Shown here: piece after piece, positions 49,401 through 61,377 of the stretch
Numbering within the stretch: position 1 is the stretch's first letter
Layout: each line of letters begins with the position of its first letter
Source of the DNA: Linnemannia elongata
Taxonomy: Eukaryota; Mortierellomycota; Mortierellomycetes; Mortierellales; Mortierellaceae
Assembly (NCBI GenBank): GCA_036320915.1
Contig: JAXBDG010000011.1
Span: 828,501 to 892,500 of the forward strand
Length of the DNA: 64,000 nucleotides
Reading direction: 5' to 3'
Notes under the pieces: model-generated
Told to the model about the DNA's origin: nothing
The model's database searches: none
The model's input: the letters and a program-made list of their open reading frames with translations, nothing else
Position numbers and translations under genes: made by a program

Positions 49401-50584
49401 TGTAGCCACAACACGTTACGTGCCTTGCATCGATCTATAGCAATCCCAAGTTGACTGCCAGTTTACCGCCACACTTGCAAGTAACTTTGGTTGGTTGGAG
49501 TATTAATATCCTTGGAGAAATCAATGATCTCCTCTTCATGGTGCAAAATGACCAACATGCCCTTGCAAAGGTAAAAGAGCGTAGATTTTCGTGGTCGAAA
49601 CACTTCTGAGAATATTAGGTTCCTTTTTGCTCACCATTCACACGCTTGAACGTTTCTAGATATCATGCACTGCAGAAGCTGTCGTCGAATTTTTACGCTC
49701 TACTGGTCCACTGCAATGCGAAGAAATGATACAGGTAAAGCAATAGGTCGGTCTCTGAAAGAGATGGTATCGTACGCGATCAGGTTGCTAACACAGTCGT
49801 ATCGATCCCTCCTGCGCCATCAGGTTCTTACTGCCTTTAACTCTTGGACCAAACTACCTCCGTTCAAGCAGCCCCTGTCAAAACTTTTGATGGCCCGATT
49901 CCTAGCGTCCTGCTCTGAAGTTGACATTACTGACAATTCTCAAATGGTAAGTACAATGTCAATGTGTATTGTAGGGAAAAGATTGTCAAGTCAATAACGC
50001 CCGCTTTGTTGAATAGGAAAAAATGGAGACTCTTCTTACTGCCCTATACGAGTCCCTTTTGCGAGAAAATGACTGGACGATTGTCCACGAGACCCTCAAT
50101 AGCCTGGTAAATCTTTTTTCGTCTCCTCTCCCACAGCCTATACCATATCTACCTCAACTTCCAGCCTCAAGCACTAGCACTGACCCAGCATGTGATGACT
50201 TTGTAGGCGGTACTTAGCAACAACACTCGATACCCTCAACTTTCCCGGCGTTGTATTCCCGTCCCGGCACGCCACCTTGTTCGAAATATTCAAGAGATGG
50301 AGAGCGGCGAAATGGTCCCAACTGATAACTCCTGGCGCTTTTGGGCGACTTTCCGCGGGCGAATGAAGTGCCTTGATACGCCGAGTTTTGGTGGCAACAG
50401 TGTCCGAAACGTGCAAAATCAGAGTCGTGAGCAGCCGTCGACTACGGCGTGTCTTTCTTCACTGACGACAGCGACGCGTTACTTGGAGACGCTTCATAGC
50501 CAAGGCAAAGTCGATCCTGCTTTCTCTAGCCGGATTGCTGCCGAACTGTTCAAGTTGCAGAACCTTGTGACCTCACGCCCTTAG
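46461..50584 (+). CDS. Helical-repeat protein, probable FIRRM/C1orf112 (DUF4487) family
   Basis: Sixteen exons: 46461-46671, 46763-46878, 46962-47012, 47106-47252, 47341-47497, 47570-47694, 47786-48030, 48122-48752, 48809-48937, 49032-49133, 49214-49312, 49406-49570, 49660-49734, 49797-49946, 50017-50106, 50207-50584. They sum to 956 residues. The sequence is all-helical and Leu-rich without catalytic motifs. The segment LLAVDWWTCISARFGQSF, and MLLRYAEDARSEYVY with FKSIVLLVPNCVKD, resemble the animal/plant FIRRM (C1orf112/FLIP) family as I remember it. That family binds FIGNL1 and limits RAD51 recombinase on chromatin. The family call is from recollected motif resemblance and needs a profile search; the gene model itself is well supported by phase-consistent introns, several with CTAAC branch sites. 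Confidence 0.7.
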
Positions 50585-50643
50585 TTCTCCTTCTCTCTAC
50601 GTGTCGCGTAACCATGCGTTTCTATCCACTGGAATGGAAAGTA

Positions 50644-50649
50644 AATAAA
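50644..50649 (+). terminator. Candidate poly(A) signal of the FIRRM-like gene
   Basis: AATAAA lies 60 nt after the stop codon. Confidence 0.5.
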
Positions 50650-50816
50650 AGTCTCTTTGACAGCACGCGAACGGTGAACGAGATGACGTCGCAGTCACAC
50701 CAAGGTCAGGCTGCAACGTTTTTTTTTTTTCTTTTTTTTGTGGACAAAGAAGAGTAGCTGCATGCTCTCGTACCTTTCCTCCGCTTTTCCTTCCTCACCC
50801 GCCGCCATCCCGTCTT

Positions 50817-50840
50817 CCCCCCCCCCCCCCCCCCCCCCCC
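50817..50840 (+). repeat. C24 homopolymer in the VPS18 promoter/leader
   Basis: Twenty-four consecutive C, the only long G/C homopolymer of the window; all other long runs are A or T. Confidence 0.95.
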
Positions 50841-50904
50841 TGTCATCAACCCCAACATCACCACAGAGCAGCGACAACGACAGCAGGAGATAACATAGTC
50901 CGCC

Positions 50905-53900
50905 ATGAACCTGGACGAGATTATTGAACAACACCTCGACAGCAACAATGTGTCGGGACATTTGGCACCCTCAAATGGCATCCTCACTCAGGCCTCTCAG
51001 GGATGGGAGCCAAGCAACCTCGTCTTGGTAGTGTATCATGAAACCGACTCCACGTGGCCTCTTCAAATATAACAAGGAGGAAACACTCCTGACTTACACA
51101 GTACTATGCACTCTTCTCTCTCTCCCGTCCCTTTTCTTTTAACACACACTGTTACTGCAAACTACGTAGCTCGAGAACGGCTACGTGAACACAGGCTTGT
51201 CGGACGATGACTCGCGCATTTTTACATTGGACAAGGTCGAGTACCAAATCCCAAGTCGACTCTCGGCCTTGGCAGTCTCAAACAATATCCTCTTTATGGC
51301 CATGGAGACCATGCATCTCCTGCGTATCGACCTGGATAGGTCCCACGAAGTTGAAGGTATGGATTAGTATAGATTCCTTTTGCGTGAACGAACATAATTT
51401 GTTTGAACAATGTACACCTCACTGAATCCTGTTGACATCGCTTTCTTTACTGAAAACAGACATTGAAATCCCGAGAAAGATGTCAGAGGGCAAGATCTAC
51501 AAGATGTTCTTTGACCCTACCGGACGACACCTGATTATTACAACGGAAACAGGAGACAACTACTATCTTTTTGTGAAATGGAAGAAGGCCAAGCTGCTGT
51601 CAAAAATCAAGGTAAGGAGGCACTACAACACATAGCAATCCATCTATGGTGACAATACTCATGTGGAATGCGGCCCGTTTTACTAACTTGCAAATGCCTG
51701 TCCTGCTGTAGGGAATTGTGATTGAGTCGATTGCATGGAACCGCTCCGCTGACCGTCCAACGGAGTCGTCGACAAAAGAGTTTTTGATCGGGACCAGGAA
51801 TGGTCTTATTTTCGAGGCGGAACTGGAGCCAACAGCAGAACTTTTCAAGAAGGAGGAGCGCTATTTCAAGCAGGTGTACTCTATCCAGTCGAACATGCCT
51901 ATCGCTGGTCTCCGCATGGAGCAGTTTCCCGCCAGTCTGCGCAAATACGTCGTTGTAGCAGTGACGCCAACTCGCATCTACCAGTTCATCGGAACTGTCT
52001 CACCCAACAACTCGAACGGTATGATTGGCGGCTCAGAGGACAAGGCCATGTTTGAAAGCCTTTTCTCCAAATATGAAGTCAACCCTGGTATGTTAGCACG
52101 AAGTTGTGCGTGTAGTCGTCAATTTGTAAGGACAATGAATTTCGTCCGCACGAGAAACGAAGACACTAACATTTGGTCCTCCATTTACAGGATTTTCGGA
52201 GCTGCCGGGCGACCTTCCCTACAGTCAGCTCCATTTTTTCAGTCCTTACCAGGATCTTCAGTACCAAGGGGTGGCGAAGACATTTGCGTGGTTGACAGGA
52301 CCAGGAGTATACCACGGAAACCTGGTTTTCGGATCTCAAAACGCAGGAGACTCTGTTATTGATACCCCTCAATTGCTGCCTTACCCAGCAACACGCCTCG
52401 AGCTGGACGCATCATCCGCAGTTTCAGAGATTCCAATTGCCATTGCCTTGACAGAGTTCCACTTCATTCTCCTCTACAAGGAGCGTATTCGAGCAGTCAA
52501 TCAGCTTAATGACCAGATTGTCTTTGACGAACTGATCCCATTGGTAACTATCTCTTCGTGACTGGTACAATCTGCCCTCAAACTGATTTCACACTCGTTA
52601 TATTTAAACCTTCACTTCATATGTATTGCGTTTGAATAGAAGGCAGGGGAGGAAGTTATTGGAATGTCTGTCGATACCACCAAGAACACATTCTGGATCT
52701 ACACGGGATGGTCAATGTTTGAGCTCGTTATCACTAAGGAGGACCGTGATGTCTGGACCCTTTATCTTGAAAAGAAACAATACGATCTGGCCCTCCAATA
52801 TACCAAGGTAGGACTTTACGTTTTTCCAGTGAGAAGTGTTCGAGCACACTTGGAAGCGAAAGAGCAGCCACTAACAGTCTGAGATTTGATGACATGTTGA
52901 GAATAGAACCCTGTTCAAAAGGACCGTGTGTTGACATTGCAGGCAAATCACAACTTCTCCCAAGGCCGCTACATGCTTTCTGCCAAGTACTACGCACAGT
53001 CCACGGTTGCCTTTGAAGAGGTCGCTCTCAAGTTTGTGGAGCGTGACGAGCGGGATGCCCTCCGGAGTTATCTCCTCGCCAAAGTTGACAAGCTGAGGAA
53101 AGGGGTAAGTCTTTGCCCCAATGGTAGCATTACCTGCCGCGTTTTAAGAAGGTATATTTAGGACGGTAACTAAATAATGAGTTTGCATTGTAATTGTAGG
53201 ATATAACACAAAAAACCATTATCTGCACATGGCTGGTTGAGATTTACTTGAGCAAGATGAATCAACTTGAGGACTTGGCAGCATCTTCAGCAGCAGATTC
53301 GGACGTCCAGAATTTGCAGGCAGAGCAGACAGTTTTGGAAAACGATTTCAAGGGCTTTCTTGAAACCAACAAGGTATTGTAAATTACTGTAGCAATGATG
53401 GAACAGTGCTGTTGAAGCTGAAAAGATTCTCCAGTAGCCAACCCTATTTAATATTGTTCATATGATTAGATGTACTTGGACCACAAGACAACATACAAGC
53501 TGTTGGCGTCTCATGGCCGTACGGCTCAATTGCTGTTCTACGCCGTCTTGATTGGTGACTACGAGCGTGTAATTTCGCACTGGGTTCAGGAGAAGAACTA
53601 TAAGAATGCCCTCGAGGTTCTAAGCAAACAGGACTCACTGGATACCTATTACAGATTCTCTCCTGTGCTGATGGAGAATGCGCCCTACGAGACAGTCAGC
53701 GCATGGATGCGCCAACCCAACCTGAACCCAAGGAATTTGATCCCTGCCCTGCTGAAGTACGACCATAAGTCTCTGGAGGCTGGCAACCAGAACCAGGCCA
53801 TCCGGTACCTTTCATATGTGGTGACACAATTGGAGAACACCGACCCTGCGATCCACAACTTTTTGTTAACCCTGTATGCCACCCAGCCCACCCGGGATGA

Positions 53901-55315
53901 AACTGCACTCCGAAACTTCCTGGCTACCGAGGTACGGACCATTCTTCTGTTTTTGAAAGCATGCATGTGCAAAGGGCGCATTTGGATGTACAAGGCAACG
54001 AATAACAATGTCCAATCTTGATTATTGAAATTGAACTGGAATAGGGACGAGCGATGCATTACAATTTGGATTATGCTCTGAGAATCTGTACACAGAACAA
54101 CAGGATCCAGAGTTGTGTCCACATTTTCAGCAGCATGGGACTTTATGGCGAAGCTGTCGATCTTGCACTCAAGGTACCATTTTTCGACTCATTTGCCTTT
54201 TGCATTGCCAAATTTCAAATGCGATATTAACGAAGAGCGCACTTGGGTTGTTGCAATAGCATAACGACTTGGACCTGGCTCGGATCAATGCAGACAAGCC
54301 CGAGGATGACGAGATGTTGCGCAAGACACTGTGGCTCAAGATTGCGCGTCATGTCGTCAAGGAGAAGAAGGATATCAAGGCGGCGATGGAATTCTTGTCG
54401 AACTCGGACCTGCTCAAGATTGAAGACATTTTGCCGTTCTTCCCCGACTTTGTGCTGATTGACGATTTCAAGGAGGAGATCTGTAAGGCGCTGGAAGAGT
54501 ACAATGTCCACATTGACGAGCTCAAGACGGAGATGGATGAGGCGACAAAGAGTGCGGAGAATATCCGTATTGATGTCCGTGAGCTCCGATCTCGGTTTGC
54601 GATTGTTGCGTCAACGGAGCGGTGTACGTCATGCGATTTCCCGTTGTTGACGCGACAGTTCTACATCTTCCCCTGCCAGCATACCTTCCATGCGGACTGT
54701 CTGATCAAGAAGCTGACGCCGTTCTTGTCGAACTGGCAGTTAAAGCGGTTGGAGGAATTGCAGGAGCAGATCCAGAACGAGATGCAAAACCAGCAAAAGA
54801 TGATGCTGATGAACGGACACCATTCGCTCCAGCAATTGACGGTCGGAAACACGCCTGCAAATGTTGCTAATGGAGTAGATGCTGGCGCGGGACTAGGTCA
54901 GTTGCCGTTGATTGGACAGACTGGGGCTGCGGTCATGGCGTTGGGCGGGGCCATTGGAGCTGGAGGCAAGATGATGATGAACGGAGGAGTCGCTATTGCA
55001 ACCACGGCTGCTGGTACTGCCGCAGGAGTGTTCAAGGATGTGATCTTTGCAGATGGCCCTGGGGGAGGGTTTGGGCTCGGACTCGGGCTTGGAGGTCCTG
55101 GTAGTGGTGTTGGAGCGAATGGTATTGGTGCACCCGTTGGTGGAGGAGACGACATGGCTGTTGTTATTCCAAAGCTGGAGTTGCTGAGGGACGAGTTGGA
55201 CGATTTGGTGGCATCTGAGTGTTTGCTGTGTGGTGAACTCATGATCAAGACGATCGATCAGCCCTTCCTGGCGGACGATGAGATTGAGCTGGAATTGTCC
55301 TGGGGTGTCCAGTAA
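50905..55315 (+). CDS. VPS18: Vacuolar protein sorting protein 18 (HOPS/CORVET core)
   Basis: Eleven exons, 50905-51027, 51170-51356, 51460-51611, 51712-52087, 52191-52543, 52640-52807, 52907-53104, 53200-53373, 53470-53931, 54045-54173 and 54260-55315, give 1125 residues. The N-terminal half is a beta-propeller (Pep3/Vps18 domain: KMFFDPTGRHLIITT, FLIGTRNGLIFEAELE, HGNLVFGSQNAG). A clathrin-heavy-chain-like alpha-solenoid follows (QANHNFSQGRYMLSAKYYAQS, HKTTYKLLASHGR, ALLKYDHKSLEAGNQNQAIRYL, IEDILPFFPDFVLIDDFKEEI), then a coiled coil and a RING-H2 finger with C896, C899, C913, H915, H918, C921, C1095, C1098. The family tethers membranes before vacuolar/endosomal fusion. A Gly/Ala/Met-rich insert at about residues 970-1075 splits the RING between its third and last metal-ligand pairs. 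The ATG at 50905 is the first after the C-run. Confidence 0.93.
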
Positions 55316-55475
55316 GAAGGTTGTTGCAGTTTTTCAAGAATAGGTTGCTGTTGGTTTCGCCATGGGTGGGAACCTCCACTAATGGTCATTTGTTGTTGGG
55401 ACCATCGCAAGGGTGATGTGGTGGTGGTGGTCTAGACTGGCCCTGGCGACCCATGTGTGCATGTACTCTTGTGAT

Positions 55476-55481
55476 AATAAA
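55476..55481 (+). terminator. Candidate poly(A) signal of VPS18
   Basis: AATAAA lies about 160 nt after the VPS18 stop. Confidence 0.45.
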
Positions 55482-56373
55482 TAAGCAAGAAAAATTGACC
55501 ATAAGGAATGTCCAACTATCCATGTGTTTTCGGTTCCTCAGAACTTTCCCTTGAGGAGGTACACTCTCGATCGCTGTGCGAACTTGTAAAGTACGACGGC
55601 TGGTCCTGTGAGCATACAATGCGCTCTTATTCGCTTTGGTTTAAATGAAGAGGGAAAGGTCTGGATTCTTGTTCAGCAGGAACGAAGGAAGGGGAGGAAG
55701 GTTTTCCCAGGAACGAAGGGATGTGATTTGATAAAATTTGAAGGGAGGAACGAGAAATGATATCAAAGAGGGGTCCAGGGGGGAGCCAATCAGGAGCCCA
55801 GAAGAGCGACTACATAATAAGAAACAGCTGTCTTCCTCTCCACCTCTCCATGCTTGTACAAGTTGAACTCTAATGTTGTTCCTGAGGTCAGGGTTAGGGG
55901 AGAGATTAGGGGAAATGATAACGTAGCCAAAGAAATGACGGGGTACTCTTGAAGTAAGCTTTTTTTTTTTTTTTCATAAGAATGGGAAAGGAGGAAAGAT
56001 GACCATCGTGACCTTTTTGGCTCTCATGATTTCTTTATGTTCTTGTCGAGTGACCATAAAACGAACGAAAGCTGTTCAAAATAGATAGACCTTCCTCTTT
56101 TCCACTCGAAAGATTGTGCTGAAGTATGCCAACCATGTTAAGCAGGCAAGTCTGTTCTTTCTTGTGAACAGGCAGCAAATAATAAGTTTTTTTTTTTTTT
56201 TTTTTTTTGCTTACATTTGAATAGTAGAAAGGGTTGGAGTCATGCAGTATCGTCTGCCTCGTGTGAGTTCGGAAAGCAATCCTAACGGTCGCCTGTGAAG
56301 AGTGCTGTAGAGGGACGGGGACTGTTAAAGTAGGAATGGAGAGATTATCGAACAGAGCTGGGATCATTATGAG

Positions 56374-56405
<32 letters not shown>
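56374..56405 (+). repeat. A32 homopolymer
   Basis: Thirty-two consecutive A in the gene-poor region. Confidence 0.95.
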
Positions 56406-56407
<2 letters not shown>

Positions 56408-56524
56408 GACGGAGTGAAAGAGGAAAACAAAATAGTTGTTGGTTGTGCGGTTGATCGTCTCTGTACACATTCTCTCTTTCGAGTCTTTCAACGACATTCT
56501 CTTTTCTTGCTAGTCATGGATGTC

Positions 56525-56566
56525 AAAAAAAAAAAAAAAAAAAAAAAAAATAATAATAATAATAAT
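56525..56566 (+). repeat. A26 run followed by TAA trinucleotide repeat
   Basis: Twenty-six A followed directly by about five TAA units. The layout resembles the 3' tail of a non-LTR retrotransposon, but no reverse-transcriptase or endonuclease coding remains upstream were recognised. Confidence 0.9.
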
Positions 56567-59551
56567 TGAGAAACACTAGATTGTTCTTACTTTCAGATGC
56601 CATTGCCCATCTGAAGCAAACAAAAATTGTATGCAACGAAGGTCTGACGGCGCGATCTGTCGCCATCCTGGATCATCGCAATACATCGATGGATCAAAGG
56701 AGTTGAAAAGGTCTAGGGTAGGTATATTTCGGATGAGATCGTGAAAAAAAATCGTGAAGGTGAGGGTAAGGGTAAGGGCGGGACCGCAACCGAAACTAAA
56801 GACGAAGGACAATGATCCTTATTTGAAGGAAAGATCTGTGCGATGGTTAGGAGATAGAGATGGAACAAGGGAAGTGCAGTAGGGCAAAGCAGGGCCGTGT
56901 TGTGACGGAAGGAAGGGAAGAAATCGGATAACCATGTGAATACAGATTTGAGCCAAAGCCAAAGTGGGTTGAGTCGTTGTGTCTGACGGGTTGGTGCAAA
57001 AGATAGCGGATTGCCTGCCTCCCTCAGGCGACCACAAGCGAATGGTGTGGAGACAGTGGGATCGCTATCAATGAAAGAACGATGCACGTCCCTTTTCTTA
57101 TGTGCGGTAACTGGCGCCCTTCCTTCTTTCTCCATCCCATCCTGTCCCGACCTATGGCACCCTTACACTCATTCACAACAACAAGCATGCTTATGTGAGA
57201 AATAACGACGCGCTTGCTTGTCTGTCTTGTGATGGACATATGTCTCGCTTCGCGAGAACATCATCCTTTCACACACACAGCCCGAACAGCGCCTTTTTGT
57301 TTTTTATGGACCCGTTTATTTTATTTTATTGTTGCAAACTCGTCCATCGGACCAAAGCATGCTTGCATCTTGATACTGGCGTATATCCAGTTTACAGCGG
57401 CTCTGCAAGGCTTGACCCTGAGCAATCAGTTCAAATGCCTCCGCGCATTCCACGCGTCTTACCATTCACTGCCTCATTCATACACCTTTTTTGCCCACGC
57501 CCACACATTTGGAACAAAAAGCCATTCAATTTTTCTATATAGTATGACGCCCGACTATAACCCAGGCCCGAATCGTAATTAGCTTGTTTGCCGTTCTACG
57601 AAAACCTTTCTACTTGCTCTCGACGGAACTCTACTGTCAATTCAACCAAGATAATGTTTACGAGCTTGTTCGTCAAGGGTACCTTGCTCGAGGATGAAGA
57701 ATTTCAGGGATGGCGTTTTTCTGATCCCCTTCTTCTCTCCCTCCCTATGCAATGGTGTCAGATTCCGGTTGCGGCTCCCCTTGATTTTCTCTTTGTTCTC
57801 CTTACCCCTCACTATTTCTATCACTTTGTGTCTGTGTCTCTCTGTCAACCCTTGTCCCCTCTCTCATGTCTCCTCAATTGCCTTTCTCTTACTCGTGTTT
57901 CTCAATTCCTCAGCAAACACCTGCTAAAATAAGAAAGAAAAAGAAGAAAAAGAAAGAAACGGAAGCCCCAAACACACACAGCCTGTCATCGTTGCCCTCG
58001 TCATCAATCGAAAAGAAAAGAAAAGTGTTCTCGTAATACATCACGAGCGATTTAGCTAAAGGGCCAGGATCGGAGCCATAACAACAGAAAATAAAAAGCA
58101 AAGTCTTTTTTTTTTTTTTTTTTCTTACTGTATGAAAGCGAGAGAAGTTCCAGGTTATTTTTGTTCGGTCAATCATGGGGCGACATTTGTTGTTTTCTTT
58201 GGAGTTAGTCCAGGTACACACGGAGAGAGAGAGAGATAGGAGTTGAAGAAGGAGGGAGGGTTGCATGTGGACCCTGAGAAGTGAATCGTTACTGCACTTA
58301 GCTTCTTGCAGCACGGAGAGAAACGACAACGAAAAGAAAGAAAAAAACTAAGTAAAAGTTGTTCGTCTGTCTGGGCAGTTGGTTTCTTAACATACCTTTC
58401 TTTGCCCTGTCTTGCTTTGAAGGACAAAAAAAAGAAACACGCTTATCTCTTTTTCTTTGACACGCGCATAGAACAGGAAAATGGAGGGAGGAGAGTTCAA
58501 ATAGAAAGGTAGTCAAGTGAGAGTCAGAGGGAGGTGAACTATCGGCACAAGGAAAATAAACAGACAGTAAAAGAACCGAAAACAAACAAAGCAATGTCAC
58601 TTGAGACGTACGCCCCAAAGGTTGGGTTCTTTGCTTGTGGCGTGTGTGGACATCACTCATCGCCATCGCCGGAGAGAGGCGGGAAGGAGAGAGAGTTCTT
58701 GTTACACCAACTTGGTCTGCCTTTCCATGTCTTTCTGTGCCGAATCCCTTGCCACCGATTGAGCTGGTGATTGCAGCATGACATGGCAGATAATATCCGA
58801 TTGCCAGGGTTGATTGGCCTTGCACAGGAAAATGAATAAAGGGTTTGTGTACGCCTCGCTGCGATTGTCGATGCATCCACAGATAATGAAGGTGAGATAG
58901 TCTGTTTGATAAAAAAGAGTTGGAACATGTACGTGGATATGGGAAACCAAGGGTAAAAGAGGGGAGCGTGGAGACAGAGGTGTGAGATGTGAGCCGATGA
59001 AAGAGGAAAAGAAGCATCGATAACTACTATAGGGGACCAGATAGGATCTGTTGCATGCTGAGTGAGTACAGCACTGTACAGGACAGATATATAAAAAAAG
59101 TTCAATAATTGAGTACCAAAAGAAAGTTTTAACGTGGCTATCGTCGATGAAGAATAAAGAGAGAGCGAGAGTGAGTCGAGATGGCACACAACAATACACT
59201 TATCGTATCTCCCCTCTCTCGAATCCAATTCAATGCATTTCTTATTCTAAAGTAATAGCATATCTTCTTTCTTATCCCCATCTCCGGTTCTCCCTCTCCC
59301 TTCCGATCCTTTAAAAAGGGGCCCCTCCCTCCCAAAAAAAAAAAAAAAGATTTTTTTCTTTCCTTTCATTTCCTTCGACTCCATTTTTTGTATCTATTGC
59401 TTCTTCCTATCTTCTCTTACTTTTCCTTACCTTCCTTTCTCCTTCTTCGCCCATCACTTCCTTCTTTCCTTCTCGCACTTCAACCTTCTTCTTCACCTCC
59501 ACCTCTCCTCCTCTCCTCCTCCTCCTCCTTCACAGAACCCACAGAATCTTG

Positions 59552-60788
59552 ATGCTCCTCCACTCCTCTTCCGCCTCGCTCTGCTCACAGCAGTCTGCTC
59601 CTTCCACTTCCCTCTCCCCTTCCGCCACAAACTATCACAAGCTCGTCTCCACCCTCACCTCCTCCGGCCAAAAGCCTTACGGCACCATCCCTCGTCGCCG
59701 TCGCAACCGTGCTTCCTCGACTACCTCCATCACCACATCTTCTCCCTCTTCTCACTCCTCCCTCTCTTCTTCGCGCAACTCGCTCGAGCTGTTGCCAACC
59801 ATCACGTCCTTACCCCCCTCAACAACTTTACCTTTACCTTTACCCCACTCCACCTCTTCAACAACTACCACCCTTTGGGCCAGCCTCAAGGCTCGCTACA
59901 TCGCCACAGCCCAATCCTTCAACTGGCCTACCTCTTCCTCGACTTTCAAGTCGTCGACCCAGTCCAACAACAACAACAAGAACCGCCGTTCAGCTGACTG
60001 CGCACGCGAGTTCCTCCCCCCACTTGCCCTCCTCGTCGCCAACAGCTCTCCAGTCGTCACTCTCGATGCTACCCCTCTGATCCTCACCTCTTTAGAGGCC
60101 AACGACGTCAGCGCTGAAGAGTACAACAACAATGTAGAGGAGGGACTTTATCCTGCTTCGGTTGCAGCGATGGATAAGTTCAAGGTCATGCGATCCGACA
60201 CTATCGCATTAAAGACTTTTACGTATCGCGAGACTCCCGTGGTTGAGGTCAAACGTCCTAGGACGCCTCTCCTGACCCAGCGCCGTCGTCCCATTAGCAT
60301 CCCCAAGCCTGCTACTGCGGTCATTGCTACTTCTACTCCTGTTGCTTCTGAGGAGGAGTTGTTACCTTTGCCCCGCCACTTGGCTTGTCGCGAAACCCGA
60401 TCCAACCCGGATTACTTGCGCATGATGGCGTCCGAGTTGAGGATGATCCGCGCTCGCAAGCTGATTGCTCCCTTGAAGCCTCGCAGTTACCTTCCCCGTC
60501 GCCGTGAACTCTTTTCTCCAGGTAACCATCCCACTCCTTTGTCCAGCTGCCTTTATTAGCATCATATCTCTCTATAAGCAATGTTTGTTAACCTGAAGTG
60601 TTTTTTTTAATATTGTGACTAAAATAGTCAAGTCGTCACTCTCAGTCTCGATGGAGATGCCTTGCGAGGAGGATGACCACCCTTTGAATAACCTCTTGGT
60701 CGGCTCCTGGACTTCGTTCTCTTCAACAGAGTCCTTCTTATCTTCGACCTCTTCCAACTATGCAACTGCCGACGAGAGCTTTGATTAA
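59552..60788 (+). CDS. Unknown protein with conserved-looking basic C-terminal motif
   Basis: Two exons, 59552-60521 and 60628-60788, give 376 residues; the phase-1 junction reads FSPVKSSLSVSM. The ATG at 59552 follows a long C/T-rich leader. The first ~140 residues are Ser/Thr-rich. The middle is mixed, with FLPPLALLVANSSPVVTLDAT. The most protein-like part is ETRSNPDYLRMMASELRMIR plus ARKLIAPLKPRSYLPRRRELFSP, a helix followed by a basic, Pro-spaced segment. I have the impression of similar NPDYLRM...RPLKPRxxLPRR blocks in other fungal unknowns, but assign no function. The C-terminus is Ser/Thr-rich and acidic. Confidence 0.75.
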
Positions 60789-61341
60789 TGGTCAAGCAAG
60801 GACTTTACCCAGCTAGTCAGTTGGCCAGACCAATCCAGCCCAGCGCTTTTTACCGATGCATTTGCATTTGGTTGTCTTTTTTACCGTGCATGAATGTGCA
60901 GCTCAGCTTGCATGTGGGCCTTTATTCGTCTCAAGTCAGTGACACAGCGCACTCTCGATAGATTTACGGAACACCAGGAGCGACGACAAAAACAGCCAAA
61001 GCCGATCAGGCGGAAGGAAGAGTCTAGAGTCCGCTTTATCTCTCCTAGAGTCGTGGATGATGATGGTCCCCTCTTTCTATCACAGTCGACTCTCTCTCTC
61101 ACGCTCGATCGTTTGCAGCGCTGGTTCTCGCTGAGTTGCTCTGAGTTGTTTGTTGGATACCTCTGGAAGCGTCGGGATCCCAAGCGGGATCTACACCTCC
61201 TCTTCGTCTCGCCGAAGTTGTGTCTCCTTGTCGAGCCTTTGTCCACACGGCTGTCAGTCGGGCCATTTTGTCCGGACGTACACGGAATCCCAATAGACCC
61301 GTCCATCCGTCCTCACCTTCTCAGGGCAGGAGGACCCTGAC

Positions 61342-61377
<36 letters not shown>

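Larger units (their letters stand above)
50585..50904 (+). other. Tandem intergenic region upstream of VPS18
   Basis: A 320-nt spacer that holds the 3' end of the FIRRM-like gene and the VPS18 promoter. It includes a T-run (50721-50740) and a 24-nt C run 64 nt before the VPS18 ATG. Confidence 0.6.
55316..59551. other. 4.2 kb gene-poor region
   Basis: This is the longest stretch without a supported gene. It contains A/T homopolymers (T-runs near 55962, 56188 and 58107; A-runs at 56374 and 56525), an A-run plus TAA repeat, GA-rich patches near 58220 and, from 59340, a C/T-rich leader for the next gene. Open frames (57195-57582 plus, 58298-59228 minus) have no domain, no consistent splice partners and biased His/Ser/Phe composition. 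A non-coding RNA gene cannot be excluded. Confidence 0.5.

Noticed and set aside
55880..55920. GGTTAGGG/GATTAGGGG resembling telomeric repeats
   Set aside because: Only one or two imperfect units are present, not a tandem array.
57195..57582. Overlapping plus-strand open frames with a sequence vaguely like a retroelement C-terminus (PHIWNKKPF)
   Set aside because: No reverse-transcriptase, endonuclease or zinc-knuckle motif is nearby, and the resemblance is only a few residues.
58298..59228. Three overlapping minus-strand open frames of 165-239 codons
   Set aside because: They have Ser/His/Phe-rich, signal-like composition in all three frames at once, typical of C/T-biased non-coding DNA. 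No consistent exon chain was found.
60894..61340. 148-codon plus-strand open frame after the unknown gene
   Set aside because: It has no domain, lies 106 nt after a stop codon in probable 3' UTR, and runs into an A-homopolymer.
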